Assembly: GCA_014872875.1 (NCBI GenBank)
Contig: WKFI01000021.1
Location: 186,001-250,000 of the forward strand
Reading direction: 5' to 3'
Length of the DNA: 64,000 bases
DNA from: Paracoccaceae bacterium
GTDB taxonomy: Bacteria > Pseudomonadota > Alphaproteobacteria > Rhodobacterales > Rhodobacteraceae
Shown: piece by piece, positions 27,454 to 37,167 of the stretch
Layout: every line of letters starts with the position of its first letter
How positions within the stretch are numbered: position 1 is the stretch's first letter
Position numbers and translations under genes: made by a program
The notes under the pieces: model-generated
Told to the model about the DNA's origin: nothing
What the model saw: the letters and a program-made list of their open reading frames with translations, nothing else
Databases searched by the model: none

Positions 27454-27837
27454 TCAGGGCCTCATCAGTTCGCGCCAGCGTTGACGCTCAGCCTCGGTCA
27501 GTTGCAGATGAACGCGAGGAGCCGAATAATCGTGAAAAACGACAGCCAAACCTTCTTCCAGATCCAGCAAGTCGAAATCGACCAGGTGACGTGCAACGGT
27601 ATCGGCCCCGAAGGCCCAGATCAGACCGGGCCCTTCGTTGGTCTGAACCAACGCGGCGTGTCCGGTATGGGAAACGGTGACGTCCAGGATATCATCACCC
27701 GGAACATGACGTAGCCAAGCGGCGCGCGCCTCTTCCCGGGACATGACCAGCAACTCCGAACGCCCGCTCAGATGCAGGAGCAAGGCAATGCCGCCGATAC
27801 CTCCCACGACCAGAACCAGCAGAATTTCCAAAGGCAT
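27454..27837 (-). CDS. Hypothetical membrane-anchored protein
   Basis: About 127 residues from ATG 27837, chosen because GGGGGAG sits at the right distance (a GTG at 27852 overlaps that site). One N-terminal helix (about residues 3-23) precedes a soluble domain containing DILDVTVSHTGHAALV and DFDLLDLEEGLAVVF. No family recognised. The stop codon touches the start of the hydroxylase-family gene, which suggests a shared role or only co-expression. Confidence 0.7.
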   Translation of the reverse strand: MPLEILLVLVVGGIGGIALLLHLSGRSELLVMSREEARAAWLRHVPGDDILDVTVSHTGHAALVQTNEGPGLIWAFGADTVARHLVDFDLLDLEEGLAVVFHDYSAPRVHLQLTEAERQRWRELMRP

Positions 27838-27899
27838 TGCAGTCTCCCCCACTGTCTTTCTGCCGGTCTTTCTGGCGGGGTGTCAAAGGTCGCGTCGCG

Positions 27900-28241
27900 T
27901 CAGCCGGCCGCGACCAGGTGGGACTGGCGCGGCAGGATTTCCTGGGCCACAACCCTTTCAACAAAGGGAACCAAGCCTTCGGGGCCTGATGCGCGATCTT
28001 TGAGGTGGATGCACACGTCAGGACGAAGGGACGCGATTATGCCGATCAGATCGCCCCGGATTTGGTCGTCCAGACCGGCTCCCATGATCACACACCTGAT
28101 CCGGGGTTCGGTTTCCAGCTGGCGTACGACCTCGGGGTGATCGTGTGCGCCCAGCCATTCGATGGGAAGATGCTGAAGCTGACGGGCCACGTCTCCGATG
28201 ACATGCGGCAGGCGGCCAATGAGAAGTACGACAGGTTGCAT
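27900..28241 (-). CDS. Hypothetical protein, 113 residues
   Basis: A small protein beginning MQPVVLLIGRLPHVIGDVAR, with alternating strands and helices suggestive of a Rossmann-like or flavodoxin-like half domain. GAGRLD-type motifs are absent, so no ligand can be named. GAGG lies eight bases before the ATG. It may belong with the two genes downstream on the same strand (63-base gap). Confidence 0.6.
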   Translation of the reverse strand: MQPVVLLIGRLPHVIGDVARQLQHLPIEWLGAHDHPEVVRQLETEPRIRCVIMGAGLDDQIRGDLIGIIASLRPDVCIHLKDRASGPEGLVPFVERVVAQEILPRQSHLVAAG

Positions 28242-28457
28242 GAGCTTGTCCTCGCTGGTTCGCGGAGGCCGAACAAGCGACCGTCCGACAACCCCAGTTT
28301 AACACAGAAAAGCCGCTTGCGGTGTCACTTGAGCTGAGAAGCACGAACCGTCCTGGCCCGAGGGCGCTGTCCGATGAAATGCCCGAAGTGACTTATTCGG
28401 AACCTTTGCTGGACACAGCCGCAGTTCCGCGTCCGGTTGGAGAGACCTTGACCTCAC

Positions 28458-28492
28458 AAAAAGACCCCGGTCGCACGAATTCGGCCGGGGTC
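28458..28492 (-). terminator. Terminator after the TlpA-like gene
   Basis: Stem GACCCCGG / CCGGGGTC (28463-28470 with 28485-28492), followed on the minus strand by TTTTTG. Confidence 0.8.
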
Positions 28493-28514
28493 ACGCAAAA
28501 GAAAACAGATCAGA

Positions 28515-29072
28515 TCACTCGATCAGTTTGGCAATGATTGCCTTGGCGCTGTCCGAGTTCCATTCAGCGTCGCCAATCAGGCGTGCGATTTCCTGGCCTT
28601 CAGAGTTCAGAAGGATGGTGATTGGAAGGCCAATGATGCCCATTTCGCGAGCAACAGCCTGTTTCGGGTCCTGATGACGGGGCAGGTTTTCGATACCGTT
28701 TTCGTCAAAGAACTTTTGAATTCCGGTCGGGGAGTTGCGTCCGGTCGCCAAAGTCAGAACTTCGAATTTGTCACCACCAAATTCCTCTTGCAGCTCGGCG
28801 ATCTGGGGCATCTCCTTGCGGCAGGGCGCGCACCACGTAGCCCAGAAGTTCAGGAGAACCACTTTGCCCTTGTAGTCACCAAGCGTTGCAGTGCCACCGT
28901 CATCAGCCAGAAAGAACTCGGCCTGTGTAACCTCCTTGGGTTCGGTGTGAAGGATCAGTTTCCGCATGTCGCCTTCACGCAGCGCGTCCAATTCAGCGAC
29001 ATCTGCGGCAAGTGAGGCATTTGCACCCAAGGCAAGGGCCATATAAAGGGTGATCAGACGAATGACGCGCAT
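28515..29072 (-). CDS. TlpA-family thiol-disulfide oxidoreductase
   Basis: 185 residues from ATG 29072 (GGAG five bases upstream). A signal peptide or anchor spans residues 1-23 and the thioredoxin fold carries WCAPC (C81, C84) and a cis-Pro in GLPIT. TlpA/ResA-type proteins keep periplasmic thiols reduced, often for cytochrome c or oxidase assembly. The start codon is only 21 bases from the divergent argH start. Confidence 0.9.
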   Translation of the reverse strand: MRVIRLITLYMALALGANASLAADVAELDALREGDMRKLILHTEPKEVTQAEFFLADDGGTATLGDYKGKVVLLNFWATWCAPCRKEMPQIAELQEEFGGDKFEVLTLATGRNSPTGIQKFFDENGIENLPRHQDPKQAVAREMGIIGLPITILLNSEGQEIARLIGDAEWNSDSAKAIIAKLIE

Positions 29073-29093
29073 ATCAACTCCGGGTTTTCCAAC

Positions 29094-30485
29094 ATGACTG
29101 ACCAATCCTCGAACCAGATGTGGGGCGGCCGCTTTGCCGCCGGTCCTGACGCGATCATGGAAGCGATTAACGCTTCGATCGGTTTCGACCAGAGGATGGC
29201 AGCCCAGGACATTGCCGGATCAAGAGCCCATGCCGCCATGCTGGCCGCCACGGGCGTGATTACGGATAACGATGCCGAGGCCATTCGGGAAGGCCTGCTC
29301 ACCGTTTTGTCAGAGATTGAAAGCGGGACGTTCGAATTTTCGACGGCACTGGAAGACATTCATATGAATGTCGAAGCGCGGCTGAAGGAAATCATCGGCG
29401 AACCGGCAGGTCGCCTGCACACGGGCCGGTCCCGAAATGACCAGGTGGCGACAGACTTCAAACTTTGGGTTCGGGATCAACTGGACGCCGCGGAAAGCGG
29501 TTTGTTGGCCCTGATCGGTGCGCTTCTGACACAGGCCGAAGCCGGGGCCGATTGGGTGATGCCGGGCTTTACCCATCTTCAGACTGCTCAGCCGGTGACC
29601 TGGGGCCATCACATGATGGCTTATGTGGAAATGTTTGGCCGCGATCTTTCTCGTGTGCGCGACGCCCGCGCACGGATGAACGAATCGCCGCTGGGTGCGG
29701 CAGCACTGGCGGGTACGTCCTTCCCGATCGACCGCGAGATGACAGCCAAGGCGCTGGGCTTTGACCGTCCGGCGGCAAATTCTCTGGATGCCGTGTCGGA
29801 CCGCGATTTCGCACTGGAGTTTCTGTCGGTGGCTTCGATCTGTGCCGTACACCTGTCCCGGTTTGCGGAAGAATTGGTGATCTGGTCCAGTGCCCAGTTC
29901 CGCTTCGTGACGCTCAGTGATCGTTTCTCGACCGGCTCGTCGATCATGCCGCAGAAAAAGAACCCCGATGCGGCAGAGCTGATCCGTGCCAAGGTGGGCC
30001 GCATCTTTGGGGCCAACACGGCCCTGATGATCGTGATGAAAGGCCTGCCGCTGGCCTATTCCAAGGACATGCAGGAAGACAAAGAACAAGTCTTTGATGC
30101 CGCCGACAACTGGATGCTGGCCTTGGCCGCGATGGAAGGCATGGTCAAGGACATGTCAGCCAACCGGGACAGTCTGGCGGCGGCCGCCGGCTCCGGGTTC
30201 TCGACCGCAACCGATCTGGCAGATTGGTTGGTGCGCGTGTTGAAAGTCCCGTTCCGCGATGCTCATCACGTGACCGGAACCCTGGTTGCGATGGCGGAAA
30301 GCCGGGGTTGCGACTTGCCGGATCTGAGCTTGGACGACATGCAAAGTGTTCATGCCGGGATCACAGGGGACATCTTTACTGTGCTTGGCGTCGAAAACTC
30401 TGTAAGCTCGCGTATGTCTTATGGGGGGACCGCGCCGGCACAAGTGCGGGCCCAAGTTGCGCGTTGGAAAGAGATTTTGGGATGA
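29094..30485 (+). CDS. argH: Argininosuccinate lyase
   Basis: 463 residues. The signature [11 protein letters not shown] with the catalytic Ser loop, plus [12 protein letters not shown] and [15 protein letters not shown], identify ArgH of the fumarase/aspartase superfamily. It releases arginine and fumarate in the last step of arginine synthesis. The ATG lacks an obvious ribosome site and lies 21 bases from the divergent tlpA-like start. A small lipoprotein gene overlaps its stop (ATGA). Confidence 0.96.
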   Translation: MTDQSSNQMWGGRFAAGPDAIMEAINASIGFDQRMAAQDIAGSRAHAAMLAATGVITDNDAEAIREGLLTVLSEIESGTFEFSTALEDIHMNVEARLKEIIGEPAGRLHTGRSRNDQVATDFKLWVRDQLDAAESGLLALIGALLTQAEAGADWVMPGFTHLQTAQPVTWGHHMMAYVEMFGRDLSRVRDARARMNESPLGAAALAGTSFPIDREMTAKALGFDRPAANSLDAVSDRDFALEFLSVASICAVHLSRFAEELVIWSSAQFRFVTLSDRFSTGSSIMPQKKNPDAAELIRAKVGRIFGANTALMIVMKGLPLAYSKDMQEDKEQVFDAADNWMLALAAMEGMVKDMSANRDSLAAAAGSGFSTATDLADWLVRVLKVPFRDAHHVTGTLVAMAESRGCDLPDLSLDDMQSVHAGITGDIFTVLGVENSVSSRMSYGGTAPAQVRAQVARWKEILG

Positions 30486-30661
30486 TCCGGGTTGTTTGGG
30501 TATCGGTTTTGGGGCTGTTTGTCCTCGCGGGTTGTGGTGCGGACGGAGAGCCTGTCAGGCCTTCGGTAAACACAGGAATAGGCATTTCCGGCGATGGCGT
30601 GGACGTTTATGGCGGTGTCGGCCTGTCCAAAGGACCTTTCAATATCCACCTGGGTTTCTGA
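30482..30661 (+). CDS. Small lipoprotein, 59 residues
   Basis: Starts in an ATGA overlap with argH, so it is translationally coupled. A lipobox LAGC places the lipidated Cys at residue 18, leaving a mature peptide of about 42 residues rich in Gly and ending GPFNIHLGF. Small lipoproteins of this form commonly follow argH in this group, in some genomes called LptM-like; that link is uncertain here. Confidence 0.8.
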   Translation: MIRVVWVSVLGLFVLAGCGADGEPVRPSVNTGIGISGDGVDVYGGVGLSKGPFNIHLGF

Positions 30662-30673
30662 GCCGGACGCATT

Positions 30674-30704
30674 GAAGGCCGGATGAATAGAAGGCCGGAT
30701 GAAT
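30674..30704 (+). repeat. Tandem 16-bp repeat, two copies
   Basis: GAAGGCCGGATGAAT occurs at 30674-30688 and again at 30690-30704, one base apart. It lies between the small lipoprotein stop and its terminator. Confidence 0.8.
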
Positions 30705-30713
30705 TGAAGACAG

Positions 30714-30744
30714 GGCTGGTCCTGCGACCGGCCTTTTCTTTTTT
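30714..30744 (+). terminator. Terminator of the argH operon
   Basis: Stem GGCTGGTC / GACCGGCC with a CTGC loop (one G-U pair), followed by TTTTCTTTTTT. Confidence 0.88.
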
Positions 30745-30879
30745 GGCAAAGGCGTATCGCCAGTTTCGATTGAATTGGAAACAATCGGGTCCAAATTTAG
30801 CCATTTTTTCCCATTAACGCTGTTTTCAGAACCAATTGGTCTGATGGCAGCAGACCCTGGATGAATGCAGGAGGGAAAA

Positions 30880-32067
30880 ATGACGACCACGGCAGCACAA
30901 GACAAGGCACTTCTCGTTGCGCCAAAACTTCCCGAGGCTCCGGCATCGCAGGCTTTCGTTGAAGTCGCTCGCAAATTCGGGGTTAGCCCGATAGCCCAGT
31001 TCCGAGAGATGATCCGTCTGCGGCTGAGCCCGCGCAAAATCGATCTGCACGAGTATTTCACCTTTGGTCTCTACAACCCGGACCTGAGCGCGGAGGATAA
31101 ACAGGCCTATGTGGGGCAGGTCAGCACGTTCCGAACCAACGCCAAGATGTCGCCGCCCGAGCTGACCGTGAATCTTGCTTTTGTACGTGACAAGGTCATG
31201 TACTCGGCGCTTTTGAACACTCTCGGGATCCGCTCCACCGTGACCCAGGCCGTGGCCTCGCCCAAGCGAAAGTTCGGGGCAATCCCGGCTTTGGCAACGC
31301 CCGAAGATGTCCACCGTTTTCTGACAAAAGAGGCTGTGTACCCGGTGTTTGGAAAGCCTTGCCAGGGATCAGGCAGCTTCGGGTCGGCGCTGCTGTCCGG
31401 CATCGAAGACGACATGATTGTTTTGGGCAACGGTCAACGGGTGTCGCTTGATCGGTTCTGCCGCGAAGTGTTCGACGATTACCCGGACGGTTTCATGTTC
31501 CAGACCGCCTTGCGGCAGCACGAAACGCTGAAAGCGATTTCAGGCAATGCCGTGGGTTCGCTGCGATTTGTCACGATTCGCGACGGCGATGCACCGCGAC
31601 GGCTCTATGCGCTTTGGAAAGTGCCTTCTCCCAACGCGATGTCCGACAATTTCTGGCAGGAAGGCAGCATCCTTGTCCAGATCGACGAAAACGGCGTTCT
31701 GGGAGAGGCGCGTATGGGCACTGGCACGCGGTCTTGCGCTGTAGACAAACATCCGGTCTCCGGCATGGTCTTCAAGGGTGTTCAGATCCCGCATTGGGAC
31801 GCGTTACAGCAGACCTGTATCGACGCCCATTCGCTCTATCCCGAATTCGGGGTTGTCGGCTGGGACATCGCGGTGACGGAAGACGGGCCGACGATCATCG
31901 AAAGCAATGTGAACCCTTATCACTCGCTGTACCAGCTGGCGTATGGACGTGGTTTCCTGAATGCCGAGTTTGCGCCCGCTGTGGAAAAGGCTGCTGCGAT
32001 TTCCGGGGACATGCTGAAATCCCGGGATGCCCTAGAGGAAAACCGGCGCAAGGCGCGTAAGTCCTGA
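30880..32067 (+). CDS. ATP-grasp protein (sugar-transfer-associated type)
   Basis: About 395 residues from ATG 30880 behind AGGAGG. The central and C-terminal parts show ATP-grasp features: PVFGKPCQGSGSFGS as the nucleotide loop, then GWDIAVTEDGPTIIESNVNP with the Mg-binding acid/Asn pattern. This matches the sugar-transfer-associated ATP-grasp family. Such enzymes make amide or ester bonds between a carboxylate and an amine using ATP; the substrate is unknown. It lies between argH and lysA and may act in an envelope or peptide modification. Confidence 0.82.
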   Translation: MTTTAAQDKALLVAPKLPEAPASQAFVEVARKFGVSPIAQFREMIRLRLSPRKIDLHEYFTFGLYNPDLSAEDKQAYVGQVSTFRTNAKMSPPELTVNLAFVRDKVMYSALLNTLGIRSTVTQAVASPKRKFGAIPALATPEDVHRFLTKEAVYPVFGKPCQGSGSFGSALLSGIEDDMIVLGNGQRVSLDRFCREVFDDYPDGFMFQTALRQHETLKAISGNAVGSLRFVTIRDGDAPRRLYALWKVPSPNAMSDNFWQEGSILVQIDENGVLGEARMGTGTRSCAVDKHPVSGMVFKGVQIPHWDALQQTCIDAHSLYPEFGVVGWDIAVTEDGPTIIESNVNPYHSLYQLAYGRGFLNAEFAPAVEKAAAISGDMLKSRDALEENRRKARKS

Positions 32068-32122
32068 ACCCATTCATCGGAATCATTTGATCTGTGCTGC
32101 GGTTTTGGTCTAAGCGCGCGGC

Positions 32123-33388
32123 ATGGATCATTTTCTTTATCGGGATGGCGCGCTTTTTGCCGAAGACGTGCCGATCAGCGAAATCGCGGCGGCCGTGGGC
32201 ACGCCGTTCTATGTCTATTCCACAGCAACCCTGTTGCGCCACTTCCGTCTATTTGATGAGGCGTTGGAGGGCACCGACCATCTGGTCTGCTACGCGATGA
32301 AGGCTGCCAGCAATCAGGCAATCCTGAAAACGCTGGCCCAGGCGGGTGCGGGAATGGATGTGGTCTCGATGGGAGAGTATCTGCGGGCAAAGGCTGCAGG
32401 TGTGCCAGGCGAAAAGATCGTGTTTTCTGGCGTCGGCAAGACCGAGCTGGAAATCCGGACTGCGCTGGAGGGTGGTATCCGACAGTTCAATGTCGAGTCC
32501 GAGCCCGAAATGGATGTGATCAATGCCGTTGCTCTGTCTTTGGGCAAAGTTGCGCCGATCACTGTGCGCGTCAATCCGGATGTTGATGCCAAAACCCACG
32601 CCAAGATCGCGACCGGTAAGTCCGAAAACAAATTCGGCATCCCGATCGCGCGTGCCGGTGCGGTCTACGCCCACGCGGCCAGTCTGCCGGGCCTCGACGT
32701 GATCGGAGTCGACGTGCATATCGGCTCGCAATTGACGGAATTGGAACCGTTCCGGTTGGCTTACCGCAAGGTTGCAGAGCTAACCGAGACCCTGCGTTCC
32801 GAAGGCCATGACATCCGTCGGCTGGATCTCGGCGGAGGCCTTGGCATTCCCTATACCCGCTCGAACGAGGCGCCGCCGCTGCCCGTGGAATACGGCCAAT
32901 TGATCCAGGAAGAGTTGGGCCATCTGGGTTGTGAGATCGAGATAGAGCCTGGGCGCCTGATCGCTGGCAATGCAGGCCTGATGGTGTCGAAAGTGATTTA
33001 TGTGAAGTCCGGCGAAGATCGCGATTTCCTGATCGTGGATGGGGCGATGAACGACCTGATCCGCCCAGCCATGTACGAGGCGCATCACGACATCGTTCCG
33101 GTCTTGGAGCCCGCGCCGGGCGTTGAACCCCAGCCCTATGACATCGTGGGGCCGGTCTGTGAAACTGGCGATACTTTTGCCAAGCAGAGAAATCTTGCTC
33201 CGTTGCAGGCGGGGGACCTGATCGCCTTCCGCAGTGCGGGCGCCTATGGCGCGGTGATGGCCAGCGAATACAATTCTCGGCCGCTGATCCCCGAAGTCCT
33301 GGTGCAGGGGGATCAATTTGCGGTTATCCGCCGACGCCCGACCTTTGACGAAATGATAAATCGCGATACCATCCCTGAGTGGCTCTGA
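32123..33388 (+). CDS. lysA: Diaminopimelate decarboxylase
   Basis: 421 residues. The PLP Lys is K60 in CYAMKAASN; HIGSQ, GGGLGIPY and CETGD (catalytic Cys from the partner subunit) are in order. It decarboxylates meso-diaminopimelate to lysine. The ATG lies 56 bases after the ATP-grasp gene and no clear ribosome site is visible. The DUF4175 gene follows 37 bases later. Confidence 0.95.
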   Translation: MDHFLYRDGALFAEDVPISEIAAAVGTPFYVYSTATLLRHFRLFDEALEGTDHLVCYAMKAASNQAILKTLAQAGAGMDVVSMGEYLRAKAAGVPGEKIVFSGVGKTELEIRTALEGGIRQFNVESEPEMDVINAVALSLGKVAPITVRVNPDVDAKTHAKIATGKSENKFGIPIARAGAVYAHAASLPGLDVIGVDVHIGSQLTELEPFRLAYRKVAELTETLRSEGHDIRRLDLGGGLGIPYTRSNEAPPLPVEYGQLIQEELGHLGCEIEIEPGRLIAGNAGLMVSKVIYVKSGEDRDFLIVDGAMNDLIRPAMYEAHHDIVPVLEPAPGVEPQPYDIVGPVCETGDTFAKQRNLAPLQAGDLIAFRSAGAYGAVMASEYNSRPLIPEVLVQGDQFAVIRRRPTFDEMINRDTIPEWL

Positions 33389-33425
33389 CGCGATCCGGCG
33401 CGGGCCTTCAGGAGATCCTGACCTC

Positions 33426-35999
33426 ATGGTCCGACATCGTCGCGATGAAAACGTCCTGAAACCCTTGCGTTGGCCCTTGTGGCTGACCTGGATCGGGTTG
33501 TTCGCTGAGCGTGCGTTGCGCGCCTTCTGGGTGTTCGCCTCCATTCTCATGGTCGTCCTTGCGGCTCTGATGATGGGGCTTCAGGATCAATTGTCTGTCG
33601 AAATGGTTTGGGTTGGGGCCGTCCTGTCGGCCCTGGCAGGAGCCGCCGCCCTGATCCGGGGCGTGATGCGTTTCAAACTGCCTCACCGAACCGAGGCAAT
33701 GGCCCGTTTGGACGAAACCCTGCCGGGCCGGCCTATCCGGGCGTTACTGGACCAGCCCGCTATCGGGCGGGAAGACGCGTCCAGCATGGCCTTGTGGCAG
33801 GCGCACCAAGCCCGGATGAAAGCCCGGGCAAGCACGGCCAAGGCTGCAAAACCGAACCTGCGCCTTGCCCAGGCGGATCCATATGCGTTGCGATATGTTG
33901 CAACCCTAGCGCTGACGGTCGCCTTGCTGTTCGGCTCCATCTGGAAGGTTGGCTCTGTTGTCGAGATGACGCCCGGCGGCGCGCAAGCCGCTGTTGGCCC
34001 GTCCTGGGAAGGCTGGGTCGAACCGCCCCGTTATACCGGGTTGCCGACGCTCTACCTGAATGATCTCAGCGAGCCGACAGTAACATTTCCTGAAGGCAGC
34101 CGCGTGATCCTGCGTTTCTACGGTCAGGTTGGTGATCTGTCTTTGGCCGAAACCATCAGTGGACGTGTGGGTGAAATTCCGCCAGCCACCCAGCCGCAGC
34201 AGGACTTCACAATCAAACAGTCGGGAACCCTGCGTATTGATGGTCTCGGTGGGCAGGAGTGGGAGGTCGAGGCCGTCCCTGACAATCCGCCCGAAATCGC
34301 GATTTCAGGTCTGCCCGAAGCCGAGGCGGGCGGGATCATGGTCATGCCTTACGAAGCGCAGGACGACTATGGTGTGATCCGGGGCGAAGTGCAGGTCACG
34401 CTGGATCTGGAGGCAGTGGATCGTCGGTTCGGGCTGTCCATCGAACCAGAAACACGTGAGGATATCGTGCTGGACGTGCCGCTGCCTATCACTGGGGATC
34501 GACGGCTCGTCACTGATCAGGTAATCGAAGATTTCTCGGAACATCCCTGGGCGCATCTGCCAGTCAAACTCACGGTTTTGGCTGAAGATGCAGCTGGGCA
34601 GCAGGGCCTGTCTGTTCCGGTGGGGGCGATCTTGCCAGCGCGCAATTTCTTTGACCCTCTGGCCGCAGCGATCATTGAACAGCGACGGGATCTGCTCTGG
34701 TCTCGGGACAACGCCGTGCGCGTGGCGCAGGTACTGCGTGCGATTTCACATCGGCCCGAAGGCTTCATTCGGTCGAACACTGGCTACCTTAGGCTGCGCA
34801 GTATTCTGCGTCGTTTGGAGACATTCACGGAATACGGGCTCAGCACAGAACAAAGGGACGAGATTGCCCAGGCGCTGTGGGAACTGGCGCTCAAGTTGGA
34901 AGATGGTGATGTGTCGGACGCGCTGGAACGGATGCGCCAGGCGCAGGAGCGGCTGAGCCAGGCGATGCGCAATGGTGCCAGCGAGTCGGAAATTGCCGAA
35001 CTGATGCAGGAGCTACGGGACGCAACGCAGGATTATTTGCGGCAATTGTCCCGGCAGGCACAGCGCGAACAGCAGGAGACTGGCGGGCCGCAGAGTGGCA
35101 GCCCGCAGGATCAGAACGGCACGCAGATGACCCAGGACGATCTTCAGCGAATGATGGATCGGATCCAGGAATTGATGGAACAAGGCCGAATGGCCGAAGC
35201 GCAGCAGGCGTTGCAGGAGCTGCAGGAATTAATGGAGAACATGCGTGTGACCCAAGGGCAGGGCCAGAACGGCCAGCAACCGGGTCAGCAGGCGATGGAG
35301 GGATTGGCCGAAACTCTGCGCGAACAACAGGGGTTGTCGGATCAGGCTTTCCGAGACTTGCAGGAGCAGTTCAATCCGGATGGTCAGCAAGGGCAGGGGC
35401 AAGGTGAGGAACCCCGCGAAGGCCAGGGACAGGGCCGCGGTGAAGGTCAGGGGCAAGCCCCAGGAGCGATCCCGGGTCAGCCGGGTCAATCAGGTCCGGG
35501 GGGGCAGCAGCAATCCCTTGCCGATCGGCAACAAGCCCTGAGGGATGAGTTGCAACGTCAGCAGGACAACTTGCCTGGCACCGGCACGGAAGAAGGAGAG
35601 GCTGCCCGCGATGCTCTGGACCGCGCCGGCGAAGCGATGGACCGCGCCGAAGATGCACTCCGCGACAACGAATTGGCCGATGCCATCGACGAACAGGCTC
35701 AGGCGATGGAGGCTCTGCGCGAAGGCATGCGTTCCTTGGGCGAAGCTTTGGCCCAACAGCAGGGACAACCCGGCCAGAACGGTCGTCAGGGTAATCAACA
35801 GACCCAGAATCGGGACCCGCTTGGTCGCACGCCCCCCAGTGCCAATGGCAGCACCGATACGACCGGTGAAGTGGATCTCGGTGGTGATGTCTACCGTCGT
35901 GCGATGGACCTTTTGGAAGAAATCCAGCGGCGCTCGGGTGAAACCGGCCGTACCGAAACGGAACGCAACTACTTGCAAAGACTTCTGGACCGGTTTTGA
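33426..35999 (+). CDS. DUF4175 / TIGR02302 family membrane protein
   Basis: 857 residues. Two N-terminal helices lie at about 15-60 and a third near 155-180, followed by a large periplasmic or cytoplasmic part. Residues about 540-830 are strikingly Gln/Gly-rich, with heptad-like runs such as GQGQGEEPREGQGQGRGEG, and predicted coiled coil around MQELRDATQDYLRQLSRQA. This is the TIGR02302 family of alphaproteobacteria, unknown in function. The low-complexity part explains several spurious frames on the other strand. Confidence 0.88.
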   Translation: MVRHRRDENVLKPLRWPLWLTWIGLFAERALRAFWVFASILMVVLAALMMGLQDQLSVEMVWVGAVLSALAGAAALIRGVMRFKLPHRTEAMARLDETLPGRPIRALLDQPAIGREDASSMALWQAHQARMKARASTAKAAKPNLRLAQADPYALRYVATLALTVALLFGSIWKVGSVVEMTPGGAQAAVGPSWEGWVEPPRYTGLPTLYLNDLSEPTVTFPEGSRVILRFYGQVGDLSLAETISGRVGEIPPATQPQQDFTIKQSGTLRIDGLGGQEWEVEAVPDNPPEIAISGLPEAEAGGIMVMPYEAQDDYGVIRGEVQVTLDLEAVDRRFGLSIEPETREDIVLDVPLPITGDRRLVTDQVIEDFSEHPWAHLPVKLTVLAEDAAGQQGLSVPVGAILPARNFFDPLAAAIIEQRRDLLWSRDNAVRVAQVLRAISHRPEGFIRSNTGYLRLRSILRRLETFTEYGLSTEQRDEIAQALWELALKLEDGDVSDALERMRQAQERLSQAMRNGASESEIAELMQELRDATQDYLRQLSRQAQREQQETGGPQSGSPQDQNGTQMTQDDLQRMMDRIQELMEQGRMAEAQQALQELQELMENMRVTQGQGQNGQQPGQQAMEGLAETLREQQGLSDQAFRDLQEQFNPDGQQGQGQGEEPREGQGQGRGEGQGQAPGAIPGQPGQSGPGGQQQSLADRQQALRDELQRQQDNLPGTGTEEGEAARDALDRAGEAMDRAEDALRDNELADAIDEQAQAMEALREGMRSLGEALAQQQGQPGQNGRQGNQQTQNRDPLGRTPPSANGSTDTTGEVDLGGDVYRRAMDLLEEIQRRSGETGRTETERNYLQRLLDRF

Positions 36000-36118
36000 T
36001 CTGACCGCCCTGTTGCGTTAGGCGAAGCCACATCCTTTGCTTTTCACGTCCCGATGCAGCAGGGCGTGCCGAGTTTGCCTGGGGCATTTTCAAAGGGGCG
36101 GGAGCACCGCCGGAGGGA

Positions 36119-36985
36119 TCAGCGGTTCAAAATCTGGTCGAGGTAAGGCCCTACCTGCGCATCCACCCAGATCCGTCCTTGATCAACGATCGCGACATAG
36201 GCGCTCAACATGGGGTCGGCTTGGGGGACCGATGTGGCGATCTGGGGCGCCATCTTGTAAATCAGTCCCAGAATGATCGCAAAGATCATCACCAGCGCGA
36301 ATCCTCGTGCAAAGCTGCCGCGTGATTGGCTGGACAGTTGCTCTTCCACGTGGTCCGGAATGGCTGGCGCGCTTCCGCTGTCCGAAGATCGGAGGCTGGA
36401 GTTGATTTCTTCGATGTCGGGCAGAAGGTCACGCCGCGACCCAGACGGGTCGTTGCTTATCGCCGTTGGGTCTTCGCCCTTGATCCGGGCCATGTGGTCA
36501 CGGGCTTGCTTGGCCCGGCGTTCGCCTTCATCGGCTTCGGGCAGACCTAGATCGGGCTGGCTCTCCAACCCCGATTGCGTTTCCGTCGCCCGCAGTTGCG
36601 CTTCGCGTTCCGCCTCTTCCCGCAGAATTTCGGAGACCGATGGATCAAGGGTGCGTCCGCGCTCTTGCTGCGGATCGCGACTTGGGGGTTCCTCGACATC
36701 AGTACCATCTTCAAATTGGGCATCTTCCGGAAAGGACTCTGCTTCCGGTTCTATCTGCCGTTCGGATGTTTCCGTTGCTTCCTCTTGCGGTGACTCGACG
36801 TTTGCATCGGCGGGTTCCTCGACCCAGTCAGGTTCTGGCGTGGGAGCGTCCGCCAAAGGCGCCGGGTCCGGGCCTTGGAACCAGGTATTTCCGCAGTTGG
36901 AGCATTGAACATCACGACCTTCCGGGGGGATCACACCATCCGGGACCTCGTATTGCGCCCCGCAATTCGGACATGTCAGTCGCAT
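36119..36985 (-). CDS. MJ0042-type zinc-ribbon membrane protein
   Basis: 288 residues. The N-terminus is a zinc ribbon with CPNC (Cys5, Cys8) and CSNC, the MJ0042 finger found in many proteobacterial proteins. A long acidic low-complexity region (50-190) leads to one membrane helix near residues 224-246, and a short C-terminal tail. The family is unassigned in function. It is divergent from ftsE. Confidence 0.85.
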   Translation of the reverse strand: MRLTCPNCGAQYEVPDGVIPPEGRDVQCSNCGNTWFQGPDPAPLADAPTPEPDWVEEPADANVESPQEEATETSERQIEPEAESFPEDAQFEDGTDVEEPPSRDPQQERGRTLDPSVSEILREEAEREAQLRATETQSGLESQPDLGLPEADEGERRAKQARDHMARIKGEDPTAISNDPSGSRRDLLPDIEEINSSLRSSDSGSAPAIPDHVEEQLSSQSRGSFARGFALVMIFAIILGLIYKMAPQIATSVPQADPMLSAYVAIVDQGRIWVDAQVGPYLDQILNR

Positions 36986-37167
36986 GCTGCCCCTCCTGCA
37001 CCGTTTAACCGCCTGATTTTATTTTGTGCCAAGCATACGCCCATACGTTAATGCGTTAAAGAGTCAATTCAGGGGTGAATTTGTGGCGGACATGGAACCG
37101 TGGCTTGCGGGCATTGAAACTGGCGACGGGCTGGGGCAAAACAGCTTCGACATGACGGGGGTTGCCG

